From Parapristionchus giblindavisi (taxonomy: Eukaryota > Nematoda > Chromadorea > Rhabditida > Diplogasteridae), in assembly GCA_943737045.1 (NCBI GenBank), contig CALSFV010000038.1, forward strand, positions 844,123 to 908,122: a DNA stretch of 64,000 nt, in the 5' to 3' direction. The notes under the pieces were generated by a model. That model worked only from the letters and a program-made list of their open reading frames with translations. It ran no database searches and was not told where the DNA came from. Shown one piece after another: positions 49,222 to 58,813 of this stretch (position 1 is the stretch's first letter; each line of letters starts with the position of its first letter). A program made the translations under genes and the position numbers.

Positions 49222-49962
49222 CACGGATCTCCTGTAAAAGTGTATGAAAATAAAAACCTTTTTGCACAGAAAAAAATAATTTTCCTCTTTTTTTATTGAT
49301 AGTTGTTAGACTGGCCTAACTGAGTGCGAAAACAACATTTTGAAATTTTGTTTTTCGTAATTTGCATAATTATGCAATTTTTTTACCGTCAACTTCAAAT
49401 GAGTGTAACTCGCTTCGTTTTTGAGCAACCGTGTGAAATTTTTTTTCATTCGGTTCCTAATGACCTCCTCTACAAATAACTCAACTAAGGATATGGTCGC
49501 AAATGTAGTTTTTCATGTGTTATTGTATGAAAACTGTTTTTTTGCATACAAAATGCGATGTTTCTCGAAATTTTTCTCTAAAGGATAAGAGTTTTATTGC
49601 AGATTCGGATTCCCCGTCCTCGAATTGGGGTATCCTGATATATCATTTAACCCAACTCTGTCCGCCCAATAGGGATACTGTATATCATCGTCCTGGACTT
49701 AGTGCAATTTTCTCTCAAATCACATTTTTGGTTGTAAATCAGCTCAAACTTATGTTAATGTACTCATTAGCATATGTAAACCCTGTATCTCGACCAACCT
49801 GAAAAAAACGTCTTAGTGGTTCGAATTCTCAGCAACAACCATTTTTGAGATATGAATCGAAAACTGATTTTTTAATGATTTTTTAATTCTTTCGTGGAAG
49901 ATCTTTTTTTTATTCTGCAATTTCATGTTCACTGTTCTTATTTATCATTTATTGATATTAGT

Positions 49963-50845
49963 TTATTGATCTTTAAGGTCGAAGAAACTGTTTGAATCAA
50001 TAATATCCATGGAACCGTCGAAAAACTCTGAGAAATCACTGTAGATCATATCATAGATGGTATCCGAAGTTATCACTCTCTCTTCCTCGGCCACATCCAC
50101 TTCCTCCTCAACGGGCAGATCTTCTTCTTCGAAATCTTTCTCTATATCATCCAGAAGCGCTCTTCTTCTTCTACTATGGATTCCTTTAGCCTCCATTTCC
50201 TTCTTCTTAGCAGCAACGAAAGATCGAATGCAATTCTTAAATGCCTTGTCCGCCCCCCAGCCTTGTCCGCCCCCCATGCGAGTAGTTCACAGATATATAC
50301 TTGTTCTTATATCCTTTCTGTTAGGTCCCACCATCACCCCCTTCTGTAGTCGTCGATATCTCTCATAGTTGATCTTTGGTCCTGGTCATTCTCACTGAAG
50401 ATGCTGTTAACTCCGCAAGTTCTCATGGTCCACAACTGAGTCCACCACCACACACTCCTCGCTCACTCGCACTGTTACCCTCTGTCTTCGTCCAAGAGAG
50501 GGACCACTGTATCCTATGAGAGATCCCCCTTTCCACCCTGAGATATCAAACCCTGACCCCCCATTATATCACATTTAAATTTCATGAATTTTCACTAGTC
50601 ACTTTTATGTGTTTCGTTTCGTGCATACGCACGTTGATAAAATAAATAAATAATAATCTGTTCATGGATTTCGAATGCAATTCTTAATCTGTTCAGAAGG
50701 AAGGATATCAGTTATATCCTTCATTCTTCGTTCTATCTCTTCCGCTCGTAGTTTCTTCGAATGAGTGAAGTAATCCTCGAAGAGATCAGCGACCAACTGT
50801 CTACCCATCCCATGGGCTTCGGATGAACTGGAACCTGTTGGAATT
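49963..50845 (-). pseudogene. charged protein carried by transposon copy 1, disrupted
   Basis: Minus-strand coding remnants. An exon-like part at about 50700-50830 (GRQLVADLFEDYFTHSKKLR to PSEQIKNCIR) should continue into SFVAAKKKEMEAKGIHSRRRR and a very acidic tail ending NSFFDLKDQ at 49963. A 32-bp tandem duplication of the CIR region, present in both transposon copies, breaks the frame, and copy 1 also has a 416-bp insertion here. It could be a transposon accessory protein or a captured host gene. No family recognised. Confidence 0.5.
50241..50656. mobile_element. 416-bp insertion within transposon copy 1
   Basis: Absent from copy 2, where TTCTTAA runs straight into TCTGTTCA. It is flanked by TAA on both sides (50238-50240 and 50654-50656), consistent with a 3-bp duplication. 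GC-richer than its surroundings, it starts with two CCTTGTCCGCCCCCC-like units. A segment near 50488-50512 (CGTCCAAGAGAGGGACCACT) matches 54252-54276 downstream of the H2A gene. Confidence 0.75.
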
Positions 50846-51967
50846 CATGAGATGATTCAGCGAGTGGGAAAATTCCTACTCCCTTCTGCACTTCCTCAAG
50901 CATTCCCTTGTATAATATAATACAAGCGCGAAATCGAACATGGACACCTTCTCCGGTCTGATCTTATGCCGTCCATTCTCAATATGTCGAAGGATCCCTT
51001 TTCATCCCTTTTCTCTTTCAGAGTTCTCTCTTTTCAGAGAAGTGGAGAGGGAGAGCGATGGGGGAGAGAAGGGAAGGACAACTGCGATAAACCATCTCGA
51101 ATGTTCCCTTCTCTCGCATATACTTAAAACAAAACGAAAAAGCTGGTGTTTTTAAGTTGCATCAAGTCAGAAAGGCGAAAAATCGTTAAAAAAATCAGTT
51201 TTCGATTCATATCTCAAAAATGGTTTTTGTTGAGAATTCGAACCACTAAGACAATTTGGTAAGGCTGGTCGAGATACAAGATTTAAATATGCTAATAAGA
51301 AAATTAGCATAAGTTTGAGTTGATTTATAGCCAAAAATGTGATTTGAGAGAAAATTGCACTAAGTCCAGGACGATGATATACAGTATCCCTATTGGGCGG
51401 ACAGAGTTGGGTTAAATGATATATCAGGATACCCCAATTCGAGGACGGGGAATCCGAATCTGCAATAAAACTCTTATCCTTTAGAGAAAAATTTCGAGAA
51501 ACATCGCATTTTGTATGCAAAAAAAACAGTTTTCATACAATAACACATGAAAAACTACATTTCCGACCATATCCTTAGTTGAGTTATTTGTAGAGGAGGT
51601 CATTAGGAACCGAATGAAAAAAAATTTCACCCGGTTTCTCAAAAACGAAGCGAGTTACACTCATTTGAAGTTGACGGTAAAAAAATTGCATAATTATGCA
51701 AATTACGAAAAACAAAATTTCAAAATGTTGTTTTCGCACTCAGTTAGGCCAGTCTAACAACTATCAATAAAAAAAGAGGAAAATTATTTTTTTCTGTGCA
51801 ATGGCTTCATACACTTTTACAGGAGATCCGTGGTAAATACATAACAATAAGATTTCGAACGCTCAGAGTTTTATGAAATTGCATTCGGTTCGATTCTGAG
51901 TATTTCCCTTTCGAGTAAGAATATGATTGAACGAAAAGGGGCGGAGTCGACACATAAACAGCAGTAA

Positions 51968-53286
51968 TCATTTCTCTTTCGAGGACGAGGTCTTGCTGGT
52001 TCCGCTGATCTTTCTGAGTATGGCTGCTCCACCCTTATTGATCTTCTGGACTACAGTAGCTGAAAAGATTCCGGTTAGGACAGAGATCGATTTGAAACAA
52101 CAGTACTCTTCTTCTTATCAGAAACCACAGCGAGATTTTTGGCAGTGATAAAATCAACCAAACTCATTCCTTCAGTCATAATTGCAATCTGAAAAAATAG
52201 GTTATGAAAAAATAAACTGGTCCGGGCATACCTCTTTTGCTACTCTTCTAGCCTCTTCTATACCGTCTCCTTCATTGATTTTGATAGTAGCTGAAAGGGC
52301 GGAGTCAGATCAGCACATAAACTACAGTAAGATACCAATTGCTGATGGATTCTTCTTATCTTTATTCAGTGTGACTTCCGTTAAACCAGGAGGTGGAGCA
52401 AGTTTTGATTTCTCCTGTAATTAATTTATTGATTGATTTTTAACTGAATACACCGAAACCGAAATAAATTTTACCGAAATAAATTCAAAGTTTTTGCTCT
52501 TGCTTTCTTTGTAATCCTTGGGCGAATATCCTCCAACATGCTTCAGTTTCTTCAATGCACCGTATCTAGAACACTATCGATTGATTGAATAATGATATTA
52601 TTGATTACTTTCTCCATAAATTCGTTGTTCCTCTTTCTCCTCTCTTCTCATGACTTCTATTGATTAGAACACAATCAATCTAAATCATCAATCGATATTT
52701 ATCTCTTTCGGAGGGAAATTCAAACCTCTTGAATATCTTGTTTCTCTTCAATCTTTACTCTCGACTGTAGATTGTTTCTCATAAGACTTGGAACTGTTAT
52801 GTGAGATGACGACTTTCTGAATTTAGTATCGTTCGTTACAACTTATCTTTGCCTTTATTCTGAAGGAGCGGCCGCACAACTCGAAAACTCCATCGATTAT
52901 CATTTTCTATCGAATCTTTCAACAGAGATGTGTGCCATACTTTCCCAGTCCAATTTTCGAAGTAAAAGGTCCGTCTTCTGACGTTTCTGACGATTTCGAA
53001 TCTTCAGTATTTGTTCTTTCAGATGTACTAAAATGATTAAAGATCAAAGATCATTATTCGTATTTTTACTTCCTGGCTGAGATATGTCGTACAACGTGTG
53101 AAAGCTGTAAAGTTCAATTCATTAAAATGTGAGAAGTGGGCGGAGTCTAAGATTGTTCAAACCTGATCACATAATGAAGAAATATCATCAATTGATGAAG
53201 AGTTACTCTTAGAAGAAGAAGATGTTCTTCTTATGAAAATGAAGATTAGTTTATTAGAGAATAAATCAAAATATTCACCGAGCCAT
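51968..53286 (-). CDS. unrecognised charged protein, multi-exon
   Basis: I can string about eleven exons in phase from ATG at 53286 (MAR|RTSSSSKSNSSSIDDISS) to TGA at 51968-51970. Segments in order: a Ser-rich start, LSHVVRHISARK, a Ser/Thr/Glu stretch, NDNRWSFRVVRPLLQNKGK, a charged likely helical part (QSRVKIEEKQDIQE, EVMRREEKEEQRIYGE), YGALKKLKHVGGYSPKDY, KLAPPPGLTEVTLNKDKKNP, TIKINEGDGIEEARRVAKE, IAIMTEGMSLVDFITAKNLA and a Lys/Ser-rich tail. I do not recognise a domain; length is about 270 residues. It is divergent from the H2A gene with 302 bp between start codons. Some splice choices, especially near 52790-52870 and 52060, are uncertain. Confidence 0.55.
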
Positions 53287-53588
53287 GGAAGTGATACGAC
53301 CGTTGATGATAAATAATGATGGAAGAAATGAAATGGATGAACGATCGATAAAGGGGGAGAATAATGAAAATGGTTTCATATTCATTCATTATTTAATAAT
53401 ATTTGGCTTATAAATTAATTTTAGCGCATAAATGTTCTTGCTGTTCGTCATTCTTTTCATTCACATTCTTCCACCTTCCTATCTGCGGTGTGGTCGGTTA
53501 GTCTATTTGTTATCTTTTTGTTCTTCTCTTTCTCTTTCTCTTATTAATCTTTTTTTATTTGTTCAATTATTTATTATAGTACAACAAT
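53287..53588. promoter_or_regulatory. divergent intergenic region between unknown gene and H2A
   Basis: This 302-bp stretch must hold the upstream signals of both genes. It is AT-rich, and just before the H2A ATG has TTATTATAG followed by TACAACAATATG, a possible trans-splice acceptor. No TATA box is certain. Confidence 0.45.
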
Positions 53589-53972
53589 ATGTCTGGACGT
53601 GTAAAGAGTTCCAAGGCGAAGAACGGAGGAAAGACCAAGTCGCAGTCTCGTTCCTCCCGTGCTGCTCTTAAATTCCCTGTCAGTCGTATTCATCGTCAAC
53701 TTCGCAAAGGTAACTACGCTCAACGTGTTGGAGGTGGAGCCCCTGTGTACCTTGCGGGCGTTCTTGAATACCTCGTCTCTGAGGTTCTCGAACTCGCTGG
53801 AAACGCAGCTCGTGATAGCAAAAAGAAGAGAATCAATCCTCGTCATATCCTTCTTGCCCTTCGTAATGACGATGAATTAAACAAACTCACGAATGCAGTC
53901 ACAATCTCTGAAGGAGGTGTTATGCCCAATATCAATCCTGCTCTTATCCCTCCCAAACCCCGAGGCGGCTAA
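53589..53972 (+). CDS. histone H2A variant, intronless
   Basis: 127 codons in one exon. The histone fold is intact: [70 protein letters not shown] and [13 protein letters not shown]. The acidic-patch residues in LEYL and NDDELN are kept. It departs from canonical H2A: RIHRQL for [16 protein letters not shown] for [23 protein letters not shown] for HLQLAIRNDEELN, a VTISEGG turn, and a short PPKPRGG tail without the usual KKTG or an SQ motif. AATAAA overlaps the stop (53971-53976) and no histone stem-loop follows, so the message is probably polyadenylated, as for replication-independent variants. It is intronless among intron-rich neighbours, so it may derive from a retrocopy; the coding frame is intact. 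Confidence 0.93.
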   Translation: MSGRVKSSKAKNGGKTKSQSRSSRAALKFPVSRIHRQLRKGNYAQRVGGGAPVYLAGVLEYLVSEVLELAGNAARDSKKKRINPRHILLALRNDDELNKLTNAVTISEGGVMPNINPALIPPKPRGG

Positions 53973-54604
53973 TAAACATTTCATATTTTATTAATTTCGT
54001 GAGGTTAATCAGACATAAGACACAAAGTTTTTGAAGAATAGAAATTACAAAGATTTAAATGTTATATCCTTTTTTTTGTATTTAAACCCACATTTGGGTC
54101 TTTGCTGTTCATATTTCTATCGCCAGACACGAAAATCATCCTCAAGAACCACATCAACAGCTTTCTGTTCAAAATTATCCGGTCACACGCAACCTCGGTT
54201 GTATTTACACTCCGACAATCAATAATATCATTGACACATTTCCAATTTATCGTCTAAGAGAGGGACCATTGTATAAAACCGAAGCATATCTCCCATTTCA
54301 ACATATGGCAATCATCATCAAGACATTTAGAAACTGTTCTTTATTGTTCTCTATGTATCTATCTATCTATTGATTGTATGTTCTCTATGGATTTCAGGGC
54401 GATCGATGAGTTCGGAATCATAACTTAGACACTGATCGTAAAAGATACAGACTTTTATCACCATATCCTTGTAACATTGACTTTGAAATCGATGATTTGG
54501 TTACCGTTGGAATATGCAAGATCACTCTCAATACTTTTATTTTGGAAATTACACGAAGGAATCGAGATTCAGAAAACGAGAAAGGAGAATTGCAATTGAA
54601 GAAC
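53973..54604. other. H2A downstream region with short coding-like relic
   Basis: On the plus strand, about 54105-54345 stays open and reads VFAVHISIARHENHPQEPHQ to YRLREGPLYKTEAYLPF. With a 40-base intron (GTATCT...TTTCAG) it can end AIDEFGIIT stop at about 54429. The YRLREGPLY segment shares DNA with the insertion in transposon copy 1. No start or family is identified. Confidence 0.3.
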
Positions 54605-55885
54605 CGATCATTTGATCAACGAGCGCGCGGAATGATCTTTACATAATCCTCAATTATCTTTTTCTATTGATGAAAATTAGTTTTGGTAGCCGACGATTTA
54701 CAGTCCCGCTCGATCGCCTTGTCTAAACGCGGCACGCCGCGGCACGCGGCGTGCCGCCTGTGCCGCATCTCGTTTTACGGGCTGAATAATGTTTCAAAAA
54801 TATGAAAAGTGTACTAATCATTGTTATGTTGGATATGATTTATAATGCCACAGAAACGAAAATTTTTGCTTGACTCTAGATAGTGCAACACAGTTTGGCA
54901 ATTTCGTAGGTATACTGTAATGCTATCGTATGCAATATTCAAATTTTGAATTTCCCACAATTTTTATTGTGAAATGCGCAATAACGCGAAAACAGGATTC
55001 ACTCAATACGACAGGATGGCAAAAAATTGTGGGAAATTCAAAATTTGAATATTGCATACGGTAGCATTACAGTACACCTTCGAAATTGCCAAATTGGGTT
55101 GCACTATCTAGAGTCAAGCAAAAATTTTCGTTTCTGTGGCATTATAAATCATATCCAACATAACAATGATTAGTACACTTTTCATATTTTTAGAAACATT
55201 ATTCAGTCCGTAAAACGAGATGCGGCACAGGCGGCACGCCGCGTGCCGCGGCGTGCCGCGTTTATACAAGGCGATCGGGCGGGACTGTATAACCGTCTAT
55301 TAGGAACTGACTATTTAGAACCATAGTTTCATAACTTGAATTTCGTACTCATGTTGATATAAATGGAATAATTTCGAAATTATTGTCTGTCATGGGAAGC
55401 CAAATTCTTCGGTCATCTCCAAACTGCCTGCCGATGTACTCGGATTTATGAAATCGAAGACGCGCATACGAAGATCGACGTCGGTGTTCTGGGACTGTCG
55501 GAAGTAAGAAGAGCTTTTCCCCCATGCACATCAGAGTCCTACTCTTGATAAATGTGTTTTAAATCGTAAATTGTCTAGCCTTGCAGATTGTGATTGTTTG
55601 GTATCTGATTGAGGTCCAAATTCCATTATTTCGCTGTTGTATCAAATTGTGAAAAGTATATATTCGGAACATCCAAACGTACTGAAGTTATTCCATTTTT
55701 ATCAACTTGGTTACGAAATTTAAATTTTGAAACTATGGTTCTAAATAGTCAGTTCCTAATCCACTGTTATAAATCGTCGGGTTCCAAAAATAATTTGCAT
55801 CAATAAAGAGTGAGCTAATCAATTAATTGAGGGTTATGCAAAGATCATTCCTTGCGCTCGTTGATCAAATGATCATCAATGCCCT
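54605..55885. mobile_element. outer foldback element interrupted by a nested MITE
   Basis: The right arm, about 55670-55885, read in reverse matches the left arm 54605-54700 plus 55290-55385. Shared landmarks in order are ATCATTTGATCAACGAGCGC, GAATGATCTTT, CCTCAATTA, CCGACGATTTA, TTAGGAACTGACTATTTAGA and GTTGATA-AAATGGAATAA. The left arm becomes continuous only when 54701-55287 is removed. The loop (about 55386-55669) has no clear gene. Confidence 0.85.
54701..55287. mobile_element. 587-bp palindromic MITE with TA target duplication
   Basis: The ends are CAGTCCCGC and its reverse complement GCGGGACTG, each flanked by TA, the signature of Tc1/mariner-mobilised elements. The arms of about 285 bases are almost perfect inverted copies around a short centre near 54990. 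Next to each end is a GC-rich self-complementary cluster (GCGGCACGCCGCGGCACGCG), which contrasts with the AT-rich surroundings. No coding sequence. Confidence 0.93.
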
Positions 55886-55983
55886 CTCGCAGTCAAAGAA
55901 AGCTAGAGAGCATTGCCGAAGCACAACTGGAAACGGAAACGATTCCGAAATTTACCTATATAGGTGGATAGGGTTGGGTGGGA

Positions 55984-56556
55984 GATGTCCAAAAGTGGTT
56001 TCAAAAGTTGCACCGCTGATCTACTAATCGATATTTTCAATCGATATGTCTTTACCCATTTACGTTTAAAATATCCTACGAGTTCCCCAACTTCATTTTC
56101 ATTGTTTTTTCGTCATTTCCGAGCTTTAAAGAAGGGGACCCATGAGTTGGCATGACTGACTCCCGCAACGATAAGCATGCTGGCTATTGTTTATATTATA
56201 TGGTAATTGGCGTAAGGGATAATGAGAAAATGAGAGAGAAAGTATGTAAATTCGATGAGTACTCTCTACATGCCTTGAAAGTTGTACTTTCAATGCTCAT
56301 AGTGAGCTTTAAACATATCGGGAATCAATATCAGATATGTCTTTCGATTCGTGTGATGAATCTCTATCATACTATCCGAACAGTCTTATTACGAAAAAAC
56401 TCGTGGGTCTCCATCTTTAACATGAAAATAGAACATTTTGAAAGAAGAGAAAAAATTTTTATGCTAAAATTGGACGCGCATGTTAAAATATATCGATTGA
56501 AAATATCGATTGGTAGATCAGCGGTGCAACTTTTGAAACCACATTTGGACGCAAAA
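55984..56556. mobile_element. second foldback element with inner MITE-like ends
   Basis: The left arm starts GTGGTTTCAAAAGTTGCACC (about 55995) and its exact inverse is at about 56525-56545. About 66 bases (55984-56049 against 56491-56556) match with few differences and weaker similarity continues inwards. The inner borders, CTTTAAAGAAGGGGACCCATGAG at about 56124 and the reverse of GTTAAAGATGGAGACCCACGAG at about 56400-56422, resemble the termini of the element at 35888-36240. A roughly 300-bp relative of that element may thus sit inside this foldback. Confidence 0.75.
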
Positions 56557-57091
56557 AAATTCGAAACCACATTCGGAGCCCTCAAAGAAGGCCTTCTACT
56601 GCATCCGCACTCCCTTGTGGTATGAATTGTTAGCTTTCTTCCACCTTTAACAGATGCGATGGTTCTTTGATCAGAGTCGAGAGAGAGAGACAAAAGACAC
56701 AGACAGTGTGAGAGAGTGCGCATTAGGGAAAGAGCAAGCATTAGGAAGAGAGTACAGAGAAAAGAAAGATGGTAAGAGGAAAGCGATCTACCATCGATAG
56801 TGTTTATCATCATTGCCTTCCTTCGTTATTGGTGATTTTCCCGCCACAATATTTCACGTTCCACGTTGTTTTCTTCGTGTTTTTTGTTTGAATAGAGTAA
56901 GAAGGTAAGATATCATCCCTCAGTCTTTCCATATGGTGAATCGATATTGGAGACACATCAAAAGGCCAGATCAAGCTTTTTTGCTTTATTTAATGAACCG
57001 AAACTTGTGAATTCTTTATTAAAGAAAGTAATGAAAGACAACGAAGAGATCTCAAAGCATTATTAAGTGAATATATAAATATTAAATATTG
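56557..57091. other. intergenic, no supported gene
   Basis: No exon supported. Another copy of the TTCCACCTTTAAC motif occurs at about 56639. Part of this sequence is the 3' flank of the minus-strand secreted-protein gene. Confidence 0.5.
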
Positions 57092-57963
57092 TTAGAATTT
57101 ATTAACAGTGACGTCTCCGTAGAACTTTACATTATAGTTAAGCGAAAGCTTCTGTAACAAATTGTTCCTTACAATGTTCCAAGTGTATCTGAATTGAGAT
57201 TTGTAGTCATTTGAAAGTAGAAATAATATATGAAATACCTCGTGGTTCTAGCTTTTCTTATTGTAATATCGATAGTTCTCATATACGGTATCCATGTAAA
57301 CATAGTCATGGTCATTGATGATTGAGTAATTGCTCCTCCTTCCAGTTTACCATATCTCAACAATCGTTCATTTATAAATGAGATATATTGAGTGATGATC
57401 ACCTTGTAACAGCATCTACAGGTGTAGCTGGTGGATTAGTGAATGCTTCCGGTTGATATGTATTCGTAACCTACAATTAGATAAAGATGAAAGATCAATC
57501 CTGATTGATCTATGATACCACAACTCCATAGGTTGGGAGTTCGGCTTCAGTCATTGCAGCCAATACCTGAAAAAAAGATAAGAATATAATAGAATAGGAG
57601 AATGATTGCATACAGCAGCAGTTATTTCAGTATCCGCTCGAGATTTGGCTGTCATTGAATCATTACTCTGTCCAACGAAGAATGTAGGTGCAGGAGGATT
57701 TGGCTATAATCCAAGAATATTATAATTATTTCAATGGAAATATCGATTTGTACCGGAGGTGTAGGAAAATAAGTCCATCCAACAGCTGGTGATATATCAG
57801 CATTGAATACTGGATCTTCTATGATCTCATAATCATTCGTCCCACCAATTCCTTCAATTATTTAAATATTTAAGTACAGTATAATGGACAAACCAGTTCC
57901 GCAACCATCATTGATCCTTAGTTGAGTAAGAAGAAGAATGAATGAGAATAGATATGAGTGCAT
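57092..57963 (-). CDS. secreted protein of unknown family
   Basis: Seven exons in phase. The first (from ATG 57961-57963) gives the signal peptide MHSYLFSFILLLTQL, then RINDGCGTG. Later segments: GGTNDYEIIEDPVFNADISP, AVGWTYFPTPP, PNPPAPTFFVGQSNDSMTAK, VLAAMTEAELPTYGVV, VTNTYQPEAFTNPPATPVDA, YGKLEGGAITQSSMTMTMFT, DITIRKARTTR and a last exon YTWNIVRNNLLQKLSLNYNV ending KF. About 195 residues, no transmembrane helix after the signal, Pro-rich middle, a single Cys. Secreted or pseudocoelomic location is inferred from the signal peptide. A longer upstream start (MVKRSSKSLLLF at 58089) is possible if not spliced. I recognise no domain. Confidence 0.65.
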
Positions 57964-58813
57964 AGATAGATTAGGGAATGGAAAGATTTGAGACTTTCCA
58001 ATGGTTTTACCATCTTTTATATCAAGAGGTCTGTTTGTGATGTATGATAGTATGAATAGAAGTAGAGACTTGGAGGATCTCTTGACCATTCAAACCATTC
58101 CCTCCAGACATCTTTTATTGTTAGTTAATGTTTGATGATGACATACACAATGATACAATCGTACTATTCTAGAAGATCAAGAATGAATTGAGAATGATTC
58201 ATTTCATTTCTATGTATACTATATCTTCAAGACCTATTCTATTCTTGGAAACATTTCTTTACAAACAAGTATTGTAGAAAAAAATTTCCATCATTTTTGA
58301 TGAAACAATTAGATGTACAAACTAAACCTCCAAATTTTGTAATTTCCTCTCAATGTTTGATTACATTTTGCCGAGCACATTGTTTTTTTATCGAATTATT
58401 TCACAAGCAGTGGAATATTTGAAAAAAGTGGTATAAGACCAACTTTATTACGTATATCTCATGTTTTTAAATATGCATGTTTTTGATGGAGTAGAAAAAG
58501 ATTAAGAATCACCTCTGGTTTATTGTCATATATTCTGTACTATTAACAACATGAATAAACAATCAACAATTTAACGAAATAACATGATCTATCACAATCA
58601 ATGAAATCATACGAACCGGAAATAATAGCAACTCGTAAAAGAATTATTATGTGAGATCACAATTAGTAAAACAAATACAACGTTCAATATATGATCAATA
58701 TAAAAACTACTATCGATTATCTAATCAATATCATAACAAATTATCGATTGAATCACTATGGTTGATTTCTTCTCAATGATGATATTAGTCCAATATGTGA
58801 AACGAGATTGAAA

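Larger units (their letters stand above)
49222..51832. mobile_element. long-TIR DNA transposon, copy 1 (with 416-bp insertion)
   Basis: Both ends begin CACGGATCTCCTGTAAAAGT read inwards. The inverted repeats run about 660 bases (about 49222-49885 and 51170-51832) and are nearly identical. GTAA flanks both sides (49218-49221 and 51833-51836), a 4-bp target duplication. The core (about 49890-51165) carries minus-strand exons of a charged protein. No transposase catalytic domain is visible, so it is probably non-autonomous. CAC termini with 4-bp duplications recall the CMC group (Chapaev type); that is inference. It differs from copy 2 by an insertion at 50241-50656. Confidence 0.92.

Noticed and set aside
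49515..49802. 95-residue frame repeated at 51167-51520, 60421-60708 and 61657-62133
   Set aside because: It lies within the transposon's inverted repeats, so it is copied by symmetry. No domain, and starts and ends differ between arms.
50940..51155. 71-residue plus-strand frame, also at 61430-61645
   Set aside because: It is the strand opposite the exon-like charged protein in the transposon core.
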